Source: Planctomycetota bacterium (GTDB lineage Bacteria; Planctomycetota; Phycisphaerae; UBA1845). Taken from it: a DNA stretch of 64,000 nt. Shown in pieces: positions 34,376 through 43,326 of this stretch. Where the stretch lies: NCBI GenBank assembly GCA_024278775.1, contig JAJRSP010000132.1:1-64000 (forward strand). The letters run 5' to 3'. The notes below the pieces were generated by a model. That model had not been told where the DNA came from and did no database searches. It saw only the letters and a program-made list of their open reading frames with translations. The translations under genes and the position numbers were made by a program. How positions within the stretch are numbered: the first letter of the stretch is position 1; every line of letters begins with the position of its first letter.

Positions 34376-34548
34376 CCACTAATACCCCGCTCTCGAACAA
34401 TCGTAGGCACAAGAATCCACCGATTCTTCTCCCATAAGACAGGACTGATAAGAGCACCCAAGCTGGCGCAGGGACACACCACGGCTCGCGACCATTTTTC
34501 GGACCCGGTATCACCGGCCTGAGGCCCAAGGTCCGCAGGCACCAGGTG

Positions 34549-34953
34549 CTAGTCATCACCCGGAGTCACCACGGAGCCGGCCCGCAGCGTAACGATCTCA
34601 GCTTCCAGCCGGGCCAGCCGCTTTTCCAACTTTTTCAGACGTTTCGCTGTTTTGTCGGGCTTTTTTGGCTTTTTCCAAACGGGAAACGATACATCAACAT
34701 AAACCGCGTTGTCGCTATTTCCGTTACCATCGTCGATATCACGCCGCCGATAGGTAATCCCCGTCCTAAGTCCATGCTTCCAGCTAAAGGACAACCCCTG
34801 CTGCATGGTCCATTGCGTGCTGTCGGTGTTGTTTTTTTCCTTGTGGCGAAAGGACGCACCGAACTTTGTCTTGCTGCGTACCTGCTTCAGCCCGCAGCCC
34901 ACACACGACACCAACAAGCCACCACTTACCAACAATATCACCAATCTTCGCAT
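34549..34953 (-). CDS. Small lipoprotein with C-terminal coiled coil
   Basis: 134 residues; ATG at 34951-34953 with GGGAG 6 nt upstream. The signal ends in lipobox-like LLVSC or SCVGC. The middle (KHGLRTGITYRRRDI) is short and beta-like, and the C-terminus (KPDKTAKRLKKLEKRLARL) forms a basic-acidic coiled coil. It lies between the two TolB-like genes on the same strand. I do not recognise the family. Confidence 0.72.
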   Translation of the reverse strand: MRRLVILLVSGGLLVSCVGCGLKQVRSKTKFGASFRHKEKNNTDSTQWTMQQGLSFSWKHGLRTGITYRRRDIDDGNGNSDNAVYVDVSFPVWKKPKKPDKTAKRLKKLEKRLARLEAEIVTLRAGSVVTPGDD

Positions 34954-35080
34954 GACGTACTCCCAGCAAGAACACTCGTGAGCCGGGGAGTCTACCGAAG
35001 AGATCACTTTTCATCCAGCCATTTCGTCATGCTGAAATCGCACCTATGTACTGCGTGCAACAAGTTCCACGACTACCTGA

Positions 35081-35172
35081 GCCGCGGGCCTCAGCCCGCG
35101 CGGTTTCGGGAATTCGGGCGAGGCTCGGCGTTCCAGCGCCACGCAAGCGACAGCATGGGGCTCTCGAGGAGC
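35081..35172. repeat. REP-like cluster of GC-rich hairpins
   Basis: This intergenic stretch between the TolB-like gene and the small lipoprotein contains CGCGGGC-ctca-GCCCGCG (35083-35100), a GGCG/CGCC pair near 35127, and GGCTC-tcgag-GAGCC near 35160. Such hairpin groups resemble dispersed REP-type repeats. I see only this copy here, so the assignment is tentative; it could simply act as a bidirectional terminator. Confidence 0.4.
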
Positions 35173-35216
35173 CGCAACACTTATGGAACACGGCACAAGC
35201 GTTGGGGACGCGTGCC

Positions 35217-38200
35217 CTACGGGCTACAGCGACCGCACGCATCCGCACAGAAGCCGTCCACACAGAACCCACCACCACAGGGCGTATCGGTGGTACAGGC
35301 CGTCACTCCACACGTCACCACAGACGGGCAGGTACAGGGACCGAGGATGGCCACATCGTCTGCATAGGCCACCCCCAAAAACGCACCCACGTCTGCCGCA
35401 ATATCCTTAAAGTTGACCGAACGATTGGGAAACACGACGTTGGGCCTGAGCTGGGCGCTGGCTTTGATCGGCGCGGAGGAAGTCCCCAGGAACTTCGCAA
35501 CGATCCCGCTGATGTCCTTGAAATCAGGCTGCAACTCGGTACCCGGACCGAAAAAGGGATCAACGGCATCGCCCCATTTTCCTGTGGATACACTCAGCGG
35601 ACTCGAAAAACTGGTCGGATCATTCACCGTACCGCAGTTCTGGTTGATGACACGTATTTCATACGAGGTATCCGGCATAATTTCCGAACCGAACACATGC
35701 AAGAGATCCACCGTTCCCCAATCGTGGAACACCGGCTCACACTGCAACGCCGCACCCACGAACGTCAGGTTCGGGATCAACACATTCTCCTCGGGGTACA
35801 AGTGCGGCAAACCGACCCACCGCTGGGTACCGTTCCACGCGGGGAACTCCGACGAACTCACCACCGTCACCTGCAACGCCGTCATCTCATTCGCATTGCC
35901 AGGAACGAAGGACACATACCGGCTACGCTCCACACCACTCGGATCGGGTGTGGGGGGTATGGCACCGGGGTTAATGAACACGCATGTTCCGATCAACAAG
36001 TTGCACGAATCCTGCGTACAGGGCGAGCCGTCATTGCAATCCAAGTCGCTCGAACACTCTGCAGGTATGATCGAAGCAAGAAAAACATCGCGGGCCAGAT
36101 TGGTATCTCCGGTGACCAGGTTGGTCGCGTCACTGTAAAACGCCACCGCACTGCCATCGGCCGTAATCCTGGAAGACCCGCTACCCAGGTCCGACACGAG
36201 CCCATTGTTATTCACGCTCACACGCAACGTGGTCACACCACCCGGCTCATCAAACACGCCGTTCTGATCCGTATCTCGGTCATGCACAAAAATGTCCGCA
36301 ACTGCGTTCGTATCGGCCGTGACGAGATTCGCAGCAAAACTGCGAAAAGCCACGAAACGACCGTCAGCCGACATGGAGGCATCATCACTATCCGGTGTGA
36401 CGAGTATCGGCGTCGCCGCCTCGGCACCGGTCGAGCTGACATTGGCCCGCTCCACCAGACCCGTACCCAGGTCCTTGATGAAAACATCTTCGGAGTAGTT
36501 CAAGTCATTCGGAACCAAATTGGTGGCCGGTCCCACCATAGCCATCACCGTACCATCCCCGGATATTTTGGGGCCGCCGGTTCGCAGATCGCCAGGATCT
36601 CCCACCGCGTTGACGCTCACCCGCGTAGTGACGCCATTGGATTCATCAAACACGCCGTTGTTGTCAGGATCCCGGTCGTGAAGAAAGACATCCAGCACGC
36701 CCACACATGCCGGGCAGCCATTCGTATCAAACGAAGGCGCATCTCCCGCCACGAGATTATCTGCTTTGCTTCGCATTCCAACAAACCGTCCGTCCGCAGA
36801 CAATGTCACGCGATCGGTACCGAAATTACCGGCCACACCTGCGGAATCAACGCTGACACGAACGGTAGCGCCACTCACGATGTTGTGTACGAACACATCG
36901 GTATGCCCCGTGGTATCACCCGGCACCAAATTGGTGGCTTCGCTGATGAAGCCGACCCAAGTTCCACCGGCTGCCATCCAGGGTCGATCGCTCGGGCCAT
37001 CACCGGCCACTCCAGAGCCGGACACACTGACGCGCGTCGTCACACCGTTGCCCTCATCCAAAATACCGTTCAGATCAGGGTCACGATCGCGGACGAAAAT
37101 GTCCGCCCACCCGATACACGTCGGGCAGGTGACCGAGTCAAAAGGCGGATCGTCACCGGGCACAAGATTGCTGGCTTTGCTCCAAAACGCGACAAAACGA
37201 CCATCGCCCGAGAGAGACGGCAAATCGCTGTCGCCATCAACGGTCTGTGCCCCCAGCGAACTCACGCTCACCCGCACCGTGGTGTGCAGCGTTCGATCGT
37301 GAACAAACACATCCCGAAGAGCGTTGGTGTCGTTCAACACGAGGTTACCGGCTTTGCTTCGAAACGCGACGAAGCGCCCATCGGCCGAGATGGACGGTCG
37401 ATTGCACGAGCTGGCAGCCGGCACTCCGGCAGTAGACACGCTCACACGCTCGATCACCTGGTTCCCCTCATCAAAGATGCCGTTCCCGTCCGGATCGCGG
37501 TCGTGAACAAAAATATCGCGCGTCCCGATGCAGGCCGGACAGAGTATCGGATCGAACGTCGGATCGTCGCCGATGACGAGGTTGGACGCGTCGCTATAAA
37601 AGGCCACGTACCTCCCGTCGGCGGAAATCACCGGACGATTACTCAGCCCGTTGCCCTGCACGCCGGTGGCGTTGACACTGATTCGGACGGTTTTGTTCAG
37701 CACGCGGTCTCGGACAAAAACGTCGGTCACTCCGTTCGTATCGCCGGGTACGAGGTTGTCGGCATCACTGAAAAAGGCAGCGTAACGTCCATCGTAAGAA
37801 AGGGACGCCCGGCCGCTATCCGGTCCGAAGCCCACCGCCTCCGCCAGGTCCGAAGCCACACTCACACGCACCGTGGTCCCCGCCGAACGATCGTGTACAA
37901 AAACATCGTCAGCCTGGTTCGTATCCCCGGGGACGAGATTGTCCGAAAGGCTCTTGAACTCGACCAGATTTCCATCTGCAGAAAGTTGCGGACGCGTGCT
38001 GGCTGCGTTACCCGGGACCCCGGCGGAAGAAACGCTCACCCGCGTGGTGACGCCATCGCCCTGGTCGAAAACGCCATCGCCCCCCGGATCACGATCGTGA
38101 ACGAACACGTCGCGCGCCCCGGGGCAGGCCGGACACAACGTCACGTCGAACGTGGGAAGATCCCCCGGTACCAGGTTATCCGCATCGCTGAAGTACGCAA

Positions 38201-38954
38201 CGTACCGACCGTCTGCCGATAAAGATGGGCGATCACTGGTGGCGTTCCCCATGACACCGGCGGAGCTGAGACTGACCAGCACCGTCGCCCCGCTGATGCG
38301 GTCGTGAACGAATACCTGATCGAGACCGTTCGTTCCCGCCGCGATAAGATTCGTGGCTCGACTGCGAAACGCGATGTAACGCCCATCGGCGGAGATTACG
38401 GGGATGTTGCTGCGCCCGTTCGCTTCCACGCCCGTCGAGGAGACGCTCACGCGCGTCGTCGAAATCTGCCCGGGCTCGTCAAACACGCCGTTCACATCGA
38501 CATCGCGATCATGCAAAAACACATCACGCTGCCCATTGAAATCACCGGGGACGAGGTTGTCGGCGTTGCTCGTGAACGTCACAAAACGCCCGTCGCCGGA
38601 GATAGACGGCCGATCGCTCTTGGCGTTACCCGGCACACCAGCGGAACTCACACTGACACGTACGGTAGTCCCCGTACTACGATCGCGAACAAAAACGTCT
38701 CGCACGCCGGTACAAGCGGGACAGCCGGTGCTTGAGGGCGGCCCGTCACCGGGGACGAGGTTCCACGCATCGCTGTAAAACGCAACGTAGCGACCATCGG
38801 CAGAGACCGACGGCCGAGAGCTCGTATCATTGGCTTCTACACCAGCCGCTCCGACACTCACGCGAGACAGATTGGTAGCCTGCGTGGGAAGTGTAAAAGC
38901 CACAAGTGTTACGGCCACGAGGGCCACCCCGTGTCTGAGGATGCGATTCATCAT
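35217..38954 (-). CDS. Giant TolB-like repeat protein with CPxC and EF-hand inserts
   Basis: About 1245 residues from ATG 38952-38954. After the signal peptide (GVALVAVTLVAFTLPTQA) I count 14 TolB/PD40-type repeats (SxRPxxSADGRYVAFxSDAxNLVPGD). Several repeats are expanded by an insert holding a CPxC knuckle (CPACTG, CPACPG, CPACIG, CPTCIG, CPACVG; five in all) and a Ca-binding loop of the DRDPDxNGxFDE type (six in all). The C-terminal part has DCNDGSPCTQDSC, a Pro/Ser-rich domain and a Cys-rich tail (DTPCGGGFCVDGFC). It is probably secreted or surface-bound. Its relation to 32159-34375 suggests paralogy. Confidence 0.85.
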   Translation of the reverse strand: MMNRILRHGVALVAVTLVAFTLPTQATNLSRVSVGAAGVEANDTSSRPSVSADGRYVAFYSDAWNLVPGDGPPSSTGCPACTGVRDVFVRDRSTGTTVRVSVSSAGVPGNAKSDRPSISGDGRFVTFTSNADNLVPGDFNGQRDVFLHDRDVDVNGVFDEPGQISTTRVSVSSTGVEANGRSNIPVISADGRYIAFRSRATNLIAAGTNGLDQVFVHDRISGATVLVSLSSAGVMGNATSDRPSLSADGRYVAYFSDADNLVPGDLPTFDVTLCPACPGARDVFVHDRDPGGDGVFDQGDGVTTRVSVSSAGVPGNAASTRPQLSADGNLVEFKSLSDNLVPGDTNQADDVFVHDRSAGTTVRVSVASDLAEAVGFGPDSGRASLSYDGRYAAFFSDADNLVPGDTNGVTDVFVRDRVLNKTVRISVNATGVQGNGLSNRPVISADGRYVAFYSDASNLVIGDDPTFDPILCPACIGTRDIFVHDRDPDGNGIFDEGNQVIERVSVSTAGVPAASSCNRPSISADGRFVAFRSKAGNLVLNDTNALRDVFVHDRTLHTTVRVSVSSLGAQTVDGDSDLPSLSGDGRFVAFWSKASNLVPGDDPPFDSVTCPTCIGWADIFVRDRDPDLNGILDEGNGVTTRVSVSGSGVAGDGPSDRPWMAAGGTWVGFISEATNLVPGDTTGHTDVFVHNIVSGATVRVSVDSAGVAGNFGTDRVTLSADGRFVGMRSKADNLVAGDAPSFDTNGCPACVGVLDVFLHDRDPDNNGVFDESNGVTTRVSVNAVGDPGDLRTGGPKISGDGTVMAMVGPATNLVPNDLNYSEDVFIKDLGTGLVERANVSSTGAEAATPILVTPDSDDASMSADGRFVAFRSFAANLVTADTNAVADIFVHDRDTDQNGVFDEPGGVTTLRVSVNNNGLVSDLGSGSSRITADGSAVAFYSDATNLVTGDTNLARDVFLASIIPAECSSDLDCNDGSPCTQDSCNLLIGTCVFINPGAIPPTPDPSGVERSRYVSFVPGNANEMTALQVTVVSSSEFPAWNGTQRWVGLPHLYPEENVLIPNLTFVGAALQCEPVFHDWGTVDLLHVFGSEIMPDTSYEIRVINQNCGTVNDPTSFSSPLSVSTGKWGDAVDPFFGPGTELQPDFKDISGIVAKFLGTSSAPIKASAQLRPNVVFPNRSVNFKDIAADVGAFLGVAYADDVAILGPCTCPSVVTCGVTACTTDTPCGGGFCVDGFCADACGRCSP

Positions 38955-39360
38955 TACTCTTCTTTCCTTATTCCCAAGACCCACACCACTGGTCCACCTT
39001 GGGGGGGCACGAACGACACAGCGGTCAGATGTTTGCGGCCAGCCCCTTCGATCATAGGCACCAACTTGGAACGCCGAGAACGACCATTCAACGAGCCCCC
39101 CCGTTGCCCCCCGGCAACAAAAAACACCACATGAAGCGGATTCAAACTATCGGACCCCTCGATCGTTCGCAAGATCATTGGCCTCATACTAGCAGTTCCC
39201 AGGGGGAAAAGCTCCAATTATAAGATCGTGCTAAGAAACAGATAAGATTGCGCTAAGAAACCGTGCATGGGGCGTTCGTCCTGCTAACATACTGCTGTTA
39301 TGGGCTCCCGAAGGGGGCCATATTGCTGGACAAAAGATTCTCTTAATCCTAGTGTTACTC
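38955..39360. other. Divergent regulatory region, TolB-like gene and ABC operon
   Basis: About 400 bp with no gene I can support. It separates the TolB-like gene (leftward) from the ABC transporter operon (rightward) and contains the four direct repeats described at 39221-39264. Confidence 0.45.
39221..39264. promoter_or_regulatory. Four 11-bp direct repeats (TAAGA) - operator-like
   Basis: TAAGATCGTGC, TAAGAAACAGA, TAAGATTGCGC and TAAGAAACCGT start at 39221, 39232, 39243 and 39254, an exact 11-bp period (one helical turn). Tandem 11-bp repeats are the binding pattern of OmpR/PhoB-family response regulators. The array lies about 100 bp before the ABC gene and about 270 bp before the divergent TolB-like gene, so either could be the target. 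Confidence 0.6.
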
Positions 39361-41223
39361 ATGAGTAACGAACGCTTCATGATGACGGCCACACAGCCTT
39401 CGATGCAGACGGGAGCGCTGCGCGCTCCCGGGAGCGGTCGGATACGAAGCATGGACGCGCGTAATGGGATGAGCATGCGCCACCGAAGTTTTTCTGTTTT
39501 TCGAGCCTTCCTGCCCTTCTGCTTCAAGCATTACCGGCTCTTCGCAGCCGGTGCGGGCTTTGCGCTGCTGGTGGTCGTCATTCGTCTGGCCATGCCCTGG
39601 CCTTTGAAGGCACTCATGCATTCGTGGCTGTCGTCAAAGCACGCAAAGGCTCCATGGCTGCTCGACCTGGTGCCGGCCGGCGTCCATCCGGCCATCGGCA
39701 TGGGCACCGCGTTTCTCATCCTGGTTGGGGGTCTTGGGCTGGTGGACTTCCTGGAACGTCTCTTTTTCGCGCGGTTCTCCATTGCCGCCGTTCGAGACTT
39801 GCGTTCCGCGGCGTTCAAAAAGATGGTGGCCATCAACGCTAATGATCGGTCCATGGGTTCCGGCGATCTCGTGGCGCGTCTCGTCGGCGACACCGCCCGC
39901 GTCAAAACCGGACTCAAGGGCTTCCTGGTGCATGTGGCCACCAACGGCGTCATGTTCCTCGGCGTCACCGTGGTTCTTCTATCCATGGAGCCGAAACTCG
40001 GGCTCGTGTTTATCGGTGCCGGGTTGCTAGCGGCCTCCATCACCTACTGGGGTGCCAAGCAGTCGTTTCACTTGGCGCTCAAGTACCGCACCAAAGAGGG
40101 CAAACTGGCCGACTTCATCCACGAATCCTGGCGATCCTCTTCCGGAGGCAACGTCTTTTCCGACACGAACAATTCGAGCGGCCGGTATGAGGCGGCGCTC
40201 ACGCGTATCCAGGGGCTCACCACCTGGGGTGCACACGTCGCACTGGGCGGTGGGGTCTTGTTGGGTCTCTGGATCGGGGCGGCTGCCGTCGATGCGGGCC
40301 GGCTTTCCGCCGGCGATCTGATGGTCTTCACCATGTACGCCCTCATGCTCCGTGCCCCCATGGTCCAACTGGCCCGACAAGGAGCTCGTACCGGAAAACT
40401 CTTTGCCTGCGGCGATCGGCTGTATCAGCTTATTGGATCTTCCTCGGCACAGGACCTGGCATCCGAGGAGCTTGCGCCGTTGCGATCCAGCATCGAAATA
40501 AACGCCACACGGGTCACGGCACGACGGGGACGTGCTCGCCATCGTCTTCTCGGACCGCTGGATTTGCGGATCGTGGCCGGAGAACGCCTCCTGGTAATCG
40601 GACCACCGGGCGCGGGCAAGACCACCCTACTGGAACTTCTTGCCGGTCGGCGAAAGTACTCCGGCGAAGGCGTGCGCTGGGACGGGCTTGAGCTGAGTAC
40701 TTTTGATACCTGGTCAACCTCTGATGAAATCGCCTACGTCGCGGAGGCCCCGTCTTGGTCCCGCCTGCCACTTCGAGAGTTGCTCGCGCTGCCGGCCGGC
40801 GATATCGACGAGAAAACCACCAAACTACTGCGAAAGTGCGGGTTGCGAAGGCTCCTGGGTCGTCTTCCGAACGGCCTCGACACGGCCATATGTTCGGACG
40901 ACGTCTCAGTCGCAGAGCGTCGCGGTCTGACGCTGGCGCGTGTGCTGCTAAGCCGCGCCTCCCTGCGTCTCTTCGACAACCCTCTGGTGGGTCGCGACAA
41001 GCGACAGGCACGGAAACTCATTAAGGCAATTACCGGAATCGATTCGGATAGTACCGTCATTGTCACGATGGCGCGTCCGATCAAACCCGAGCGATTTGAC
41101 CGGGTGATTCAACTCCGGCATGGGCGTGTGTCTTTCGATGGCACTCCCACCGCCTGGAACCAATGGACTAAGAACGGTACACCTTGCGTCTCCCATAGCA
41201 AAGATGAGACGCACGCACCGTAG
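39361..41223 (+). CDS. ABC transporter, fused permease and degenerate ATPase
   Basis: About 620 residues. The N-terminal half has about six membrane segments of the exporter type (FAAGAGFALLVVVIRLAMPW, GTAFLILVGGLGLVDFLERL and others), with an MsbA-like cytoplasmic loop FKKMVAINANDRSMGSGDLVARLVGDTARVK. The C-terminal ATPase keeps Walker A (GPPGAGKTT), but the signature is VSVAERRG instead of LSGGQ, Walker B ends FDNP (no catalytic Glu) and the H-loop His is missing (TMARP). The start is uncertain: the ATG at 39361 and others at 39451-39475 are possible, and a GGGAGCG hairpin (39411-39429) lies between them. It is followed within 20 bp by the nucleotidyltransferase gene. Confidence 0.85.
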   Translation: MSNERFMMTATQPSMQTGALRAPGSGRIRSMDARNGMSMRHRSFSVFRAFLPFCFKHYRLFAAGAGFALLVVVIRLAMPWPLKALMHSWLSSKHAKAPWLLDLVPAGVHPAIGMGTAFLILVGGLGLVDFLERLFFARFSIAAVRDLRSAAFKKMVAINANDRSMGSGDLVARLVGDTARVKTGLKGFLVHVATNGVMFLGVTVVLLSMEPKLGLVFIGAGLLAASITYWGAKQSFHLALKYRTKEGKLADFIHESWRSSSGGNVFSDTNNSSGRYEAALTRIQGLTTWGAHVALGGGVLLGLWIGAAAVDAGRLSAGDLMVFTMYALMLRAPMVQLARQGARTGKLFACGDRLYQLIGSSSAQDLASEELAPLRSSIEINATRVTARRGRARHRLLGPLDLRIVAGERLLVIGPPGAGKTTLLELLAGRRKYSGEGVRWDGLELSTFDTWSTSDEIAYVAEAPSWSRLPLRELLALPAGDIDEKTTKLLRKCGLRRLLGRLPNGLDTAICSDDVSVAERRGLTLARVLLSRASLRLFDNPLVGRDKRQARKLIKAITGIDSDSTVIVTMARPIKPERFDRVIQLRHGRVSFDGTPTAWNQWTKNGTPCVSHSKDETHAP

Positions 41224-41242
41224 AAAGAAGGGAGAAGGAATC

Positions 41243-42031
41243 GTGCAAGCCATTATTCTTGCTGCGGGACGGGGGCTGAGGCTCGGCGCAGGAACAAAGG
41301 ACCGGCCCAAATGCCTGTTGGAGATCGGCGGCAAACCGCTGATCAAACATCAGGTCGACGCGTTGCGATCACTGGGTGTCGATCAGATTCACGTCGTCGT
41401 CGGATTCCACGGGGAGAAAGTCTGCGCCACCGTTGGGCAGGACTGCCACTGCATCACCAACGCTCGCTACGCCGAGACGAACAGCTTGTACTCGTTGCGT
41501 CTGGCGCTGAAACAGATCCAAGGACCGACGATGCTTCTCAATTCGGACGTTCTCGCCCATAGAGACGTGTACGTTCGCGTCGCGCAGGCCTCGGGCAGTT
41601 GCCTGGCCTTTGATTCCAGTTCCGAATGTGAAGAAGAGGAGATGAAGGTCTCATTTGCAGACGGTCGACTCCGCGCCATCAGCAAGGACATGCCGAAGAA
41701 CGAAGCCGACGGAGAAAACGTCGGCATCCTGAAGTTCGACGCACCCACAGTTGAACTCTTGACCGAGGAAGCGGACGCGATCATCCACGATGGTGCCGAG
41801 CGTTGCTGGGCTCCGGCGGCGCTTCACAATATCGCCGACCGTACGGTCGTCTGCGGCGTGGACATCGCCGATTTGCCCTGGACGGAAATTGACTTTGCGG
41901 AAGATCTGGCGTTCGCCCGGGACCGTGTGTGGCCCGGAATCTCCAACGGTCATAGCCTCAAGGGCGGCACGAGCATGGCGTTTCAAGCCAACGCGGCCTT
42001 TGCCCGGGCCCCCGTCCCGAGGCCCACGTAA
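41243..42031 (+). CDS. Sugar/polyol-phosphate nucleotidyltransferase
   Basis: 262 residues. The GTG at 41243 (GGGAG 8 nt upstream) gives MQAIILAAGRGLRLG at the very N-terminus, as expected for this family; a longer frame overlapping the ABC gene is rejected. The nucleotide-binding loop LAAGRGLRLGAGTKDRPKCLL and metal-binding LLNSDVLAH are present, and EIDFAEDLAFA near the end is typical of LicC-type NTP transferases. It probably makes a CDP- or UDP-activated phosphopolyol for the downstream transferase. Confidence 0.88.
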   Translation: MQAIILAAGRGLRLGAGTKDRPKCLLEIGGKPLIKHQVDALRSLGVDQIHVVVGFHGEKVCATVGQDCHCITNARYAETNSLYSLRLALKQIQGPTMLLNSDVLAHRDVYVRVAQASGSCLAFDSSSECEEEEMKVSFADGRLRAISKDMPKNEADGENVGILKFDAPTVELLTEEADAIIHDGAERCWAPAALHNIADRTVVCGVDIADLPWTEIDFAEDLAFARDRVWPGISNGHSLKGGTSMAFQANAAFARAPVPRPT

Positions 42032-42123
42032 ACCTCACGAGGCGGTGGCGGCGTGCGTCCATCATCACCTGGGTTCGATAGCACCAACACGTGGCAACGA
42101 CCACGATAGCGAGGAGTGGCTCT

Positions 42124-43284
42124 GTGAGTACGCACAGGAAAACCAACATCTTATTTACCGGGTACGCCCCGGTTCATTTCGCGTGCTTTCGGCCGTTGTT
42201 TGAACAACTGTGCGCCATGCCCGACTTTGACGTACACGTCTCCGGCGGACTACGCACGAAGACAGACGACGGATATGTCTACGACCCGGATGGGATGTAC
42301 GGCTCCTTCGATGTACCCCACAACCGCATCATCCCAGAGCCTGAAATCCGAGAGCAATCGTTCGATGCCATCTTCGCCGCGAACACAAAGATGATCTTGC
42401 CGAAGAAGGTCGACACACGCGTTCAGATTTTCCACGGGATCTCCTTCCGAAACCGGGGCATCCGTGAAGAGAACATGAACTGCGATCACTACTTTCTTGC
42501 CGGCCCCTACATGAAACGGAAGTTCATCGAACGCGGGCTGATGGTCGACAACGACCCTCGGGCTCTGCCCATCGGGTTCATGAAAACCGACCGGCTGGTG
42601 AATGGCACTCTCGATCGTCACGAGTGTCTCCGTCGCTACGGGTTCGATGGTTCGCGCCCGGTGATTCTGTATGCACCCACCGGCGAAAAAGACAACTCCC
42701 TGGAAACCATGGGTGAGAACGTTCTTAGCCGACTACGCGACACGGACCAATATGACATTCTCGTCAAATTGCACGACCATCCCAAACGAAGCAAACCGAA
42801 TTGGTTCGAGCAGCTAGCACCACTGGAAGGGGATCACTTCAAGATCGCACGGGAGTTCGACATTATCCCCCTGCTCTTCGTGGCCGACCTGCTCATTTCG
42901 GATGCCTCATCGGTCTCAAGCGAATACTCACTGATGGATCGACCGATGATTTTTCTCGATGTACCCAAGCTCCTTCAGAGAACCAGGGCCAGAAAAAGTT
43001 CTACCGTAGACGTGGACACGTGGGGGCAGCGCGCCGGAGCGTTGGTCAAAAAAGCGGAGGACATCGAAGACGCCGTCGCCAACGAGTTGGCCCACCCCGA
43101 GCGACACGCCGCCATACGCCAGGAGATGAGCCGAGACCTCTTCTTCAACCCCGGTCATGCGGTGGATGCTGCCATTGCGTGGCTGTGCGAACGCTTCGGT
43201 GCGGGACCGGCCGCCGTATCACATCCTGCGTCGAATCCCGGACAGTGCGTCGCTCGCGCCGAGGCAAAGACCTCCCACGACTGA
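42124..43284 (+). CDS. CDP-glycerol glycerophosphotransferase-like protein
   Basis: 386 residues. The GTG at 42124 with GAGGAG 7 nt upstream was preferred to the GTG at 42091. Motifs match the TagB/TagF family: FTGYAPVHFACFRPLFEQL, VQIFHGISFRNRG, VILYAPTGEKDNS, VKLHDHPKRSKP and LLISDASSVSSEYSLMDRPMIFLD. The family polymerises or transfers glycerol- or ribitol-phosphate from CDP-polyols, as in teichoic acids. That chemistry is unusual in a didermic planctomycete-like cell, and the real acceptor is unknown. It forms an operon-like set with the ABC and nucleotidyltransferase genes. Confidence 0.85.
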   Translation: MSTHRKTNILFTGYAPVHFACFRPLFEQLCAMPDFDVHVSGGLRTKTDDGYVYDPDGMYGSFDVPHNRIIPEPEIREQSFDAIFAANTKMILPKKVDTRVQIFHGISFRNRGIREENMNCDHYFLAGPYMKRKFIERGLMVDNDPRALPIGFMKTDRLVNGTLDRHECLRRYGFDGSRPVILYAPTGEKDNSLETMGENVLSRLRDTDQYDILVKLHDHPKRSKPNWFEQLAPLEGDHFKIAREFDIIPLLFVADLLISDASSVSSEYSLMDRPMIFLDVPKLLQRTRARKSSTVDVDTWGQRAGALVKKAEDIEDAVANELAHPERHAAIRQEMSRDLFFNPGHAVDAAIAWLCERFGAGPAAVSHPASNPGQCVARAEAKTSHD

Positions 43285-43307
43285 TGGGGGGCCTCCCACG
43301 ATTGATG
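43271..43307. repeat. Short direct repeat at gene end
   Basis: CCTCCCACGACTGATG (43271-43286) is repeated with one change at 43292-43307, spanning the stop codon of the glycerophosphotransferase gene. It is probably a small local duplication. Confidence 0.6.
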
Positions 43308-43326
43308 CGGCCGGGGCTCGCTTCTG

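Noticed and set aside
35046..38222. Very long plus-strand frame (over 1000 codons)
   Set aside because: It is antisense to the TolB-like repeat gene. It stays open because the sense gene repeats the same codons; the sense frame has the signal peptide and the repeat motifs.
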